This document shows, piece by piece, positions 49,492-61,201 of a stretch of 64,000 nucleotides of DNA (its first letter is position 1; the number at the start of each line of letters is the position of its first letter). The notes below the pieces were generated by a model that made no database searches, had not been told where the DNA came from, and saw only the letters and a program-made list of their open reading frames with translations. Origin of the DNA: Lucifuga dentata (Eukaryota; Chordata; Actinopteri; Ophidiiformes; Bythitidae); the NCBI GenBank assembly GCA_014773175.1, contig VXCM01002492.1, positions 1,628 through 65,627 of the forward strand. The letters run 5' to 3'. The position numbers and the translations under genes were made by a program.

Positions 49492-52400
49492 CGTGTTCTA
49501 GGGGCATTTCTACCTTTATAACTGAAGACTTTGCTAATCGCTTTTATAAAATTTACTTGTGGAATTTCATATTTAAGTTCTCCATGCAGTCGCCTGGCAG
49601 TGTAGTCAAGTACACACACACACACACACACAGCCTATTTATAATATGTCCACATTCTTTGGAGTACAGAAAAGATGATGCCAAAGTCCCAGAAACCACA
49701 GCCACAGCTGACCAGACTCTGTCTGTGTGTGTGTTTGTTGTGTGTATGTGTGTGAGAGAGACAGCTGCAAACACATTGACCTATATAACATGCTGACATG
49801 CACTCCAGAGCATATACCAATTCCCTCTAACAGCATCTTACACACACAAACACATTTCATATAACTATGTGTAGAAATATGCTAAAATGCAAAAAAAAAA
49901 AAAAAAAAANAAAAAAAAAAAAAAAAAAGGAGAAATTTTGATAAAGTTACAAATTAAACTCCACTGGGCTGAAAACACACACACACACATTCCGTCATTT
50001 CCTCATCCTGCTCTAAATAATTCCTGACAGATTATATTCCACAGGAAAACATAATTCTTTTCTGCACTCATGGGAAGAATATATTAAAAAATAAAAACAT
50101 TTAAAAACTACCAAATCATAAAGTACATATAGTATTTTTGTTTACTCTACATATGCGTGTGTGTATATACCTTCATCCTCATGTCCCGGCCGTGTTTCTC
50201 CAGCTCCTTCCTCATCTCCTGGGCTCCCAGGCGGGCGGCGTTCAGCACCAGGTGCTTCCACTCAATTGGCTGGAAAACGTGGGGGTCGTGAGGCACATAG
50301 AGGCCGATCTTTACCTGGGAGGAGCAGGAAATGAATTCAAACAATCCTCTCTGTCTTTCTTCCTAACTCCTTCCTTTCCTCTCCCCCTCCATGCCGTACT
50401 TCACCTCTGTCCTTCTCACCTTCTTCAGAGTGTGCTGGTATCTCTTGTAGGAGCTCTCAAACTCAGCCACCAGCTCTCCCAGCGTGCGGTGGGTCAGAGG
50501 TTTATCCATCAGGTCCTGGCGGCGGCTCATGCCCAGCGATCCGTAGCGGCCATTGCAGTAGACTCCCAGCACAACGTGGTAGAAGCAGTGGCCTGAAAAC
50601 TGGGTTTTAAAGCTGATGGCGAAACGCTCCAGAGACGTCAGCCCATTGGTCAGATAGCTGAACAGACTGGAGTAAAGGAACAATCAGGAGGTTTTCTGGT
50701 GCTTTTATTCTGCTTACAGTCTTATGTAGGCATATATTTTTTTTACATTTCAACATCATTCTAATGTGTCTGATTTCCCAGCTTCCAGGCTTTGATATCT
50801 TCTGCTATGTTAATTTGAAGAAAAAACTTAAAGGACCATACCAGCTATCGTGCATGTTTGAGCCTAATATATTAAATTTTCATATACATAACGTTACTGA
50901 CAATCATTTCCCAAAGTATACTACTGGAACGGTGAATTGCAAATGTTTTTCCTACCTTCCAGACTGCCATGGTTTCAGTTCATTCTGGTATGCTATTAAA
51001 ATCAACTTATTGATCAACTTGTTGATACTTGAAATGTTCTTGGGATAGGTAAACCATCATTGTGAACAAGACGTGTGTTCAGGTTTTTTTCCGAAGTTAT
51101 GTAATTTTAGCGTTAAGCGCAATAAAAGGCGCAGAGTCAATGTATGTCTCCACTGGGGAATATAGTCCCAAAGGAAGGCCTGCCTTTATCAAAAAATTTA
51201 AATGACCTCTTTATAAGGCTGCGTAACTTTTAGTAGGCAAAACATCAATTTTTACAGTGGATGTATCGCTTGAATATTTGATTTTGAAAAGATTAAGAGA
51301 TTTTGCAAACTACCAGGAAAGCTGAAATACAGTTTTATCCTTTGGGAAATGGTTGTCAGTAATGTAACATGTATGAAAATTGAATAGATTAGGCTCAAAC
51401 ATGCAAAATGGCCGGTATGGTCCTTTAAGTATGGAGCTCAGCAAACCTTTAAATTCTCCTTCCAGTAGCTTCTAGTCCACGTTTCTCTGGTTTGGGTTTT
51501 GTAACAGCAAAGCAGCAGCTTGAGTGATGTGAAATTACTTTCAATATGACTCTCAGGAGGCCAATATCATGAAAATGCCACAGGGTAAACAATGGCTTTC
51601 TAACTGCAAGTCTGTGTGTGTGTGGGTGCTTGTGTGTTTGTGCAGCGACTCCGATCCGACACAATCAGACTAATCCCTTGCTGTGTTTTTCTCAAATAAA
51701 ACTAGAAAAACAAAGATGGAGTCACAGATCAGATATCAGGTCGCAGCAAAGGCCCGAGGGAATAACGGCCCTGAATGTAAAACAAAGCCTGACAGAGAGG
51801 TTAAAAGCTGAAACACTGATGAAGAAGGTTTTTGTTTCTTCCTGTTGATGTTCGGTGACTGACAGGCAACAGAATACAACGTAACGCAGCAAACAACATG
51901 AAAACACTCAAATCAGCCCAAAAAAAAAAAGAAGAGAAAATTAAAACAGAAAATGAAGTCAGCTTAAATTAACTAACACAAAATAAAAAAGCGTGCGACT
52001 TTGCTTGGTTCATAATAAAAATGTTTTAGATGTAAAACGTAAAAATAATAAGAGGCCAGTATTTAGTCTCAGGCTCTGTCACATGCTGCAGGCTGTATTG
52101 CTTCAAAGTGATCAACAGACACACTGATCCAACTGTAGCAATCTGTTCAAACACACACACACAGACTTGGATGGTCTCTTTGTCGACCGCGAGCCAACCA
52201 TCTGCTCTGCTCCGCCCACAGAGGTCTGTCATTGGCTACAAGTCCTGTCTGTCACCTCCAGCAGCCTGGATGCCACAGAACTGCTGTGTTTTCATGAAAT
52301 ATTCACAAAGGGCCATCAGCAGACCACGAGACACACACTCACACACACACACAAGTTGTAACTGACAATGAAGAGCATTTCTTCTTATTGCTTTCACTCT

Positions 52401-54450
52401 CACATCCACATACTGCATTAATGCTTATGAATGTGAGTGTGTGTATGTGTGTGTGCGTGCATGTGTGTGTGTGAGAGAGAGGGGGAAAGGGAGGGAGAGT
52501 GAGAGAGAGGATTAGCTCTTAGAGTCTGCGTGCTGGTTAAATGCCAAGTTTAGTATGCCAATGCCAAGTCATTGCCAAATATGGAACACACATGGACAGT
52601 TTGATGCCTTTAACATCATCAGAATTGATGGCAGAGGAAGATAATAATAATCCTCAGAAAAAACATAATCATGTAGGCTAACCCAGTAGCACTGTGAAAA
52701 CACACACACTAAAACTGGAATGTTCAGACAACCAAACACTGAAACTTTCCAATTTGTATGACAATCATTTTAGTTTTCTTAAAAATTGCTGTTTCCTGTT
52801 AAAAGTTTATTATTGATTTATGATATGATAATGCTGGTATGGGTACTTTTTTATCCTCATATGAACAAACTCTTAAAAAGAGCTCAAACATACCAGAATG
52901 AAAATCAGCAGAAGATATTATTATTGATAATCATCGCTTCAATCCAATAACACATAGAAACACACACAGCAAGGGAGGATACTGAGATATTCAATCTTAC
53001 TGCTGTAAACAATCATAAAGTCTGAGTGGTGTGTGTGTGTGGTGCACAATGCAAAATACAGCAATAATATTATTACGCATCAGACAACAGACACCAAGGC
53101 TCTACAATAAGTCTAGAAACTAAGGCATGCACACACACATACATACATTCCTCCATAATGGATGGTTCATTAACAAAATATACTCCCTCTGATGGGAGTC
53201 ATGTGTTCACTCTCTTGCTCCCTCAGCAGTTGCTGTAGAAACCATTATGACCTGTCAGTTTTAACACAGCCTGTGAATACAACAGCACCATGACACCATG
53301 ACAATGGACGCAACAGCAAAGACAATACACTCCACCATGTTTGCTAGCTGTTACCATCAGCTACACAAACTCTAATCTGCCTCCCTGTCAACCTAAGGCA
53401 ACTTTTGAAAGGCTATAAAAAAAAATAAAGAAACTCCCTCTCTGATGCAGAGTAAGACTGTATGCATACTGTATATCGCATATATTTTCTCTAGGGCCAA
53501 TGTAGTTGAAATTAAAAACAATTATTTACATCAAATCATATCCACCTCTCTTTCCAGCTTTCTATGGTTGTCTCTTTGGATAAAACTGAAAGCATAATCT
53601 GTTGTCTTCTTTCTCACCATCCCAAACTTTCTTTAAACCCTCTCAAACTGTCAAGCATCTAATAACCCCGCATGAAAGCCGTAAAGGTAGCACCCACTTT
53701 TATGGCTAGCTGACCTGGAACAAACAGTATTTTGCTATATCCAGGGTTGTTTTCTGTTTGGATCATCGGATGGATAATGTCTATATTATGGCAATTAAGA
53801 TTCTAACATTTAAAAAAGTTGATTTTTAAAATAAGCGTTAAAAAATTACTAAAGCCAATAAAGAAGCAGAGGGAAGGTTGATTACATTAGGAAAACCACA
53901 TCACCCTTAACTGCTCTCGTTCTCTGCCTCCCATCCTAACAGCAGGCATGTATTGACTCAGTTATGCTACATTAAATAATTCAAATACCATATTTCACTA
54001 TTCTGTTTGTGAAAGGCATCCGAAAGTGAGAAATATCTTCACATAATGCAGAGTCAATCCAGCAGATTTCCACATTCATTCTCTCTCGCTCCTCCTCTTC
54101 CTACTTATGACCCCTCTATTTGCTTCCTGTCAAAATTTCAAAGCAGCTGGAAATACAGCAAGAATCGAGATAAGAAAATACAGAGAGAGGCAGAAAAGCT
54201 TAATATGCGATACTTAATTATTACTCTAAGAATAAGACCGCCAAGTAGACTGTCAGTCCCTGGCAGCCTCCACTCTGCAGATTACAGCCTCAAACACTGG
54301 ACCAGAATGTACTCAGTCACTTCCAGAACAAACACACTGAACATTGTTCACTATTTCTGGTGATTAAAGAGATAAAAGAGTTCTTTATACACGAGATGCT
54401 GCTAAACTAATACAAAAAAACAAAAAGATGAATGGCTAATGGCTATATTA

Positions 54451-54498
<48 letters not shown>

Positions 54499-57400
54499 AA
54501 TTGGACTGACAGCTGATAATCATGACTCATCCTGACAGATGACCTTACCCAGGCAGTTTACTCCACACCCTCCTGCTATAATATTACCAGTTACATACTG
54601 CATGTATGTACCTTACATTCACACTGGGAACCTCCCAGTATAACCACAGTCATATGCTTCCTGGGAAACCGCACTAGTGAAGCAGTTTGCTCTTGTGATA
54701 AGGGCAAGCATTCACAATTTATTTGACATACCTTGAATTTCATTTGAACAGTAACAAACCTGTCTGTCTACCCTGTAACCTAATAAAGGCTTAATCTATT
54801 TATTTAATCTCTACATGGTCTGTATAGTCTGCATACTGATAACGCTACATAAAGATGTTAAAGTACTTTATCTCCACATGCCAACCTTTGGCAGCACTAT
54901 CTCCATTTTCACTACACAAATACTCACCACAGTTATCTGCAAAGAAATGCAAAAATTCATGCGTTTATCCTGCATCTGTCCTGACTTATCGCTATTTATT
55001 TACAGAGCCGGAACTGCTGTAAATGGTAATGAGTTTTGAGATGATTCCTACTTTCTCCTGTTAAACACCACGGATTGCTGGAAGATTATTTTTGGTGGGG
55101 GGAAAGATCTGGAGATAATTTATATTACCTGAAAAAAAAAACCCTACGGCTATTAGTCAAGCTGAAGCTGCGATGCACTTTATTCTGCAAAACATGAGTG
55201 TAGTAAAGTTAAATATCATTACACACCTGAATGGTGTTGTGCTTGGAAAATAGCCAGTGAGATTTAGAAAAATATTTTAAAAAAATATATGAGAAAATGT
55301 TGTGTTTTTGTAAAATCTTGTACATGTATATGGAATGATGGGCCAGTTAGAAAGATCATTGTTGTTTTATTGTGAGATTGACTGATTTTGAGACTGGGAC
55401 ATAAATGTGATTCCTGTTTTGGGGTGTTATTTCACACAGGATTTAATATGTCATATTTCCCGATTTATCTGCACACTAATATTTGCTTGGCATAGGCACT
55501 GAGAGCAAACAGGCATCAAGCCACTGACAGAGCCAACAGGCGTGATCAGTAACACACACAAGCTGAACAGCAGCTGGTATTTAATGAGGGTGTGGCCTAA
55601 TGACTGTTTGTAAGGGTGGACAGTTCAGGTAACAGACAGGTAAGGCCTCATAGCTCAGTGGTTAGAGCACTGGTCTTGTAAACCAGGGGTCGCGAGTTCA
55701 ATTCTCGCTGGGGCCTCTCACCCTTTTCTGTCATACTGACATGAAGGCAGGGTGAAAGGTGAACACTACACAAACACACACTGTCAGTGGTTACAGAATT
55801 AGATTGTGTAAATGCTGCAACATCTGTCTCTTTTTTCTCAAGCTCCCATATCCCTTCTTAACGTTCTTTTTCTTTTCTAGTTTCTTGCTCCTTCCCTTTC
55901 TCATTTCCTCTATAGGCAAAACCATTTTTAGTAGCTGTTAGCTGTCAGTCTGGAGAAACACCACTGAGAAGCTATGACACAGACTGGATCATCCATTCTA
56001 GAAAGAAAAAAAAAAAAAAAANAAAAAAAAAAAAAAAAGTCTTGCATCTGTTGCTGTTGCCAAAATCATCAAAAAGCCTTGGTACCATATTGCATGCACC
56101 TCAGAGATCTACTGTAACATGACTTCTACAAGGATATCACCTCCATCACATCCTGTATATTTAATGATTATAGGTGAATCTAGCGACAAGAGTAACAACT
56201 GCAACAACTAAAAATACATTCTCAACTGTTGCCTCTGGTCGGTGAAAAGGGCATGTAACAATGTGATTCTGATGCATTCTTGTTAAAGTGGAGTAGAAAT
56301 TCAGAAATATATATTATGCAGGGAAATAAGCCACCAAACCCAACCTTTGCTGGTATTTAGCGAAAGCTCTGATTACATGAGATTTACAATGAGATCAGCA
56401 TTTGTCATGATTATAGCTGCACCGATGTATCACTGTTATAACTATGTCTGATACCAGAATGATTGTTATGTAAGCATACGGTTCAAATAAAGCCACTATA
56501 AGAGCAAAGTGATATGAAATTTCCTGTAGAGAGTCTATAGTAAGTCTGCGCCGCCATAAAGCCATGGACAGGAAGCTTTGTAAGCTCACAAAAACAGCCA
56601 GTGATCAGGTCAACAGCAAGATGGCTCCATTAACAATTCTGTGGCTAATGGGTCCATGTCAAGCCATAATGCCTCACAACAACCTCTGATTTGTTTAACT
56701 GTTCTTTGAAATTAAGCCAGGTCTTTGTTACTCTTTGTTTCCACGTGGAAATGACATGTAGTTTTAACAAAATGTGTTACAATGGAACAAAGAAAATAAA
56801 CAAATCTGAAAGTTTTCTAAAAAAAAATGGGGTTGAAAACTACAAAGAGAAGCTCTTAACTTATCATGTGATGATACTCTGCAGCTGTTGTGTGTTTGCG
56901 TATGTGTACGTGTGTGTGTGCGTGCACACATTAGTAGGGGGGTGAAACTTTGAAGTGGGCTTGTTGCCAGGCAACATGGTTCAGTTGGAGCTGGAAATTA
57001 GGATGGGTGGTGTCAGGGAATTACAGCAACATGTCTTATTGATTTCACCCACACATAACAAAATCACCTTTTGGCCCATCTGTGTGTGTGGGTGTGTGCG
57101 CGCATAAAGGATACATTCCCAAGATGACGGCTTCGAGGCATTTGATTGGCAAAGACTCTCTGATCATCTCTCTTGCTGTCTCCATTAACCTGGAAAGGGA
57201 AATGATGAGATGAAGAAGAGGAGGATGAAGAGATAAAGGCAAACAAGGCAGAAGCAACAGATAAGAGGAATAGCAGGATGAAGAAGAGAAAAGAGGCAGT
57301 GAGAGGAGGAATTATCGGATAAAAAATAAGCAGAGAAGAGCAAGGAACAAGAGGAGGGGCAGGCAAGGAAAGGCAGGAAAAGCAAGAGGCATTTGAGAGA

Positions 57401-57968
57401 GAAATGGGAGGGAGATGTGGAGGGAGAGACAGGAAGGAAGAATGAGGAGGAAGAGGGCGATGAGTACCACAACACAAATTTGGCTGTTTACAGTCACAAA
57501 AAATACTGCTTCTCCTACCAATGCTAGAAACCTTTTCTGCACAATAAATTCAAAACAGAATGAATGAATAAAATATGAGTTTATATGCACAAAATACAAA
57601 AATAGCAATATTAATATAAGTTAGTTCCATAAGAATAATCAGGCTAAGGCATAGCTATGTGCCTGTGACGTACCCACACAGAGGACGGCTCTTCTTGATC
57701 TCAAAGAACTGGGTTCCCGTGTGGTTGTATCTGAGAGAAAAGTTAAAGACAACAGATTTCTGAAGCACTTCTTTGTAGGTAAACTTTGGCTGTCTGTAAA
57801 TAGCAGAGTGGAGCTGTGCATGAGTGAAGTTAGTGTCACTTTGGTGACTTGATAAAAATCCTTTCTGAGTCTGTAGAAATGTCAGCTGTGATGAGACACA
57901 ACCTGAGCTAACTTCAGCTGACAGAATGTCACCTCAGCTTCCGCTGTAACATCCATTTGCATGGCAAC

Positions 57969-58051
<83 letters not shown>

Positions 58052-59032
58052 NTGGCCACCAGCCAGTCTGGGACGGACATGGACGGTTTGAAGGTTGGAA
58101 CTGAGGGAACAGGATGCTGAAAATAAAACAGGAAGATTTTTTTTTTTTCCACATTATTTTCTCTTTCAAATCAACATATAGTTACATTCACGGAACCAAC
58201 TTCCACCATCTTTATAAATCAGTTTTCCTCACCATCCCATGACTCATTACAACTCAGACTGCTGATAGTCACTGACATTCCAACTCGAAACTCAATACCA
58301 GTATGGCATTGGTTACCATACAACTAATACCTGCCTGACTGAATTGTAATACAGATTTCAATGTCTCCCAGTAGCGTCTTTTGACCTTAGAGGAACTTGA
58401 CTCTGGTTGTACAAAAAAAAAAAAAAAAATCGTTTTTTCCTTCTGTCTGTATATCTTTCTTACCATCTGTCTTTCCTTCTTTTTACCATTCTTTCCTACA
58501 TTCTTCCCTCTCTTTATTTTCTTCACTTTCTCAGCTCATCTTAAAGCATCTCAAAGCTGGAGACAGTCAAACTAAACTCCACACAATCGCAATGAATACT
58601 TTTAATATAGATATCTTAGCACATTTCACGATTCATACTGTACATGACTTCTACTTGAAATGAAGTATCTTTAAACTCTAGTATTGCTACTTTTCTTAAG
58701 TAAAGGATAGAGTACAGCCTCCACCATTAATTAGATGGTTGTCAGTGGGTAATCAAGGAAACAGTGTGAGAGAGACAAGAAAGATGACAGCGACACAAGC
58801 CTAGCCAGAACCTGGTAAACCTCTAAGACCACTATGACAGCATGTTAAAAGAAGTTTGTGGTGAAAAATTAATCTCGCTGCCATTTCTGCAGCTGCTTCA
58901 CTTCTGTAGGAAGTATGTGTGAGTAGAACAGTGGTCACAGATGATGTAGCTTCATCAAAGGAGACGGCCACAGCAGCAGTGGGTGACTCAGACTAAAACA
59001 AAAGCATTTCCTCTGACACATAAGCAGGCCCT

Positions 59033-59089
<57 letters not shown>

Positions 59090-61155
59090 TGTGTTTGTCC
59101 AGGAAGTGTCCACTACAGCACCAGTTGTATCATTTCCTGTGGGCTGTTTCTGGTTGGTTTAGCTTTTGTTTCAATCTTTATTTACAGCATGAAAAAACAC
59201 AGATGAGGAAAACATGGCACTCGCTGACATTTGATAGTAAAATTCTGCCTTGCTCATTGGTTAACATGCACACCTGATCAAACATGTCTTGTGCCACTGG
59301 TTTATAAAGGGAGGAAAAGAAGAAGATGGAGAGAACACAAAAAAACTGAGAGAGATTATTACCATCTGGGGCTATGCTATGATGTGATATACGTACAGTA
59401 TATGCATATATACAAGCACATATACTCAAATACACTTGCATACTTATATTATACCATTATACACTATACTCTACAAAATCATGTAAGATTTTAATTCCAA
59501 TGAGGATTTGGAAAACTAACTAAATTCTTCATGTCTGGCAAATGAAAATATGCTACATCTACAGCAGGGATGGGCAACTGGTGGCCCACGGGCCAGATAC
59601 AGCCTGCACCTTTGATCTATCAGGCCCTCAGATGACTTCTCAATTAATAAAAATGAAATTATAAAAGTTATTACCACCACCCATCAGCAGAGGGCTGATG
59701 GGTGGTGGTCAGTCATCAGGCTACTGACATACGACATACATATGACCATCTATTCCATGATATCAAAGCTTTCAATGAGTGAATAAGATGTCCCAGAAAA
59801 TCACACTTATTGTTTTATTTAATGTGTGGCCCTTTGACCATGAGAATGAAAGTTTGAAATTTTATTGGCCCCCATCCTCATCAAAGTTGCCCATCCCTGA
59901 TCTACAGTATATCATAAACATATTCCACCAGGACAACTGACCAATCAGATAGTCAATCACTCCATAAACCAGTCAGCCAAGTAAAAAAAAAATATATATA
60001 TATGACATGTCTACACAATCTGTCATGTGGCGAAATGCTCAGTAAGGCATAATACACAGACAATACGCAAACACACAAACACACACACACAGTAAAGCTG
60101 CTTTCTGCTGGATCAGGGAATGACAAGAGGGGTGACCTTTCACTTTCATCATCCTCTCTCTGCTACACAGGGACATCAGTAAATGCCATGGTACATTTCC
60201 TAAATTCTATACTCCTAAAGCGCGCTGCAGCTTTTCTTCTTCACTCTGTATATTATTTAACTTAAACTAAAGTTAACTCGTCCATTGATCCTGGGTTAGA
60301 AATGCAAAAAGTGAACAACCATATTACCTCCTAAAAGTCACAGGTATCCAAATGTTTTGCAATATCAATAAGAAATGGATCACAGACACACTTATGTGTC
60401 TGTGTGTGTCTATCTTTTTGTATCATGATTATGATGAATACCATAGTGACATTTACTCCAGACCAAAGATGGCGATTTCAGCAGCTTTAGAAAGTGCTCT
60501 CAGCTCAACTGAGAGCTCAACTTATTCGGCTAACACCATTTTTCATCACCAAACTGTTTGTGAACTTTTGCTGTGAAGATCTCGCCCTCCCATCTTGAGC
60601 AACGTCCTTATTTCCTTATTTAGCCGGAGTGTGATCGCAGTCTGCATCACCCCGGGTAACACAGCCACAACTGATGAGATGAGGTAACACATCCCTCAGC
60701 AATGCAATAACTTCATCTGACGGAAATGATTGGACGGCAAAGTGTGATCGCAGCACAAGAGCTACAAAAGCTCTGTGCTGCCACACACACACACACACAC
60801 AGTGTACACACACATTTACACATACGTATTCTGTAAACACACACTGTCAGAGATCAGTGAAATAACTCCTCCCATTAACAGTTCAGCCATTGCAGACTGT
60901 CACTACATAGTCCTATTTTAGAGTGGTAATTAATCTGCTCCAACCTCCCTTCCTGTTTTCCTCTCCCTACTCTTCTACCTTCACTTGTCTTCCTCCTGCT
61001 CATTATCCCTTCTTCCCTCATCACCCTCTTCTATCTTCTCGTGTCTCTCTCTCATTCCTTCTTTCATCCTTTGCTGTGACCTGATGCCCCTCTCTTCGGT
61101 GGTGTAAAAGTCATCTGTGCATAGACTTGTGCACAGAAAACGAAGCATCTGAGCA

Positions 61156-61201
<46 letters not shown>

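Larger units (their letters stand above)
50658..57114. other. large vash2 intron with MITE, tRNA gene and simple repeats
   Basis: Contains a full-length MITE (50828-51428), TG at 54453-54495, a tRNA-Thr gene at 55644-55716 on the opposite strand, a poly-A with N at 56022 and an X-box at 56963. From 52560 to 55600 the DNA is AT-rich with few simple repeats, and no exon was recognised. Confidence 0.65.

Noticed and set aside
54046..54363. 105-codon plus-strand frame in a vash2 intron
   Set aside because: No recognisable domain, no splice partners, and compatible with chance in AT-rich DNA.
57064..57477. Ser/Leu/Phe-rich minus-strand frame of 137 codons
   Set aside because: Translation of a pyrimidine-rich strand; the only real coding part is the vash2 exon at 57115-57189 in its own frame.
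60494..60515. Small hairpin GCTCTCAG/CTGAGAGC
   Set aside because: Only 8-bp arms; frequent by chance in 64 kb.
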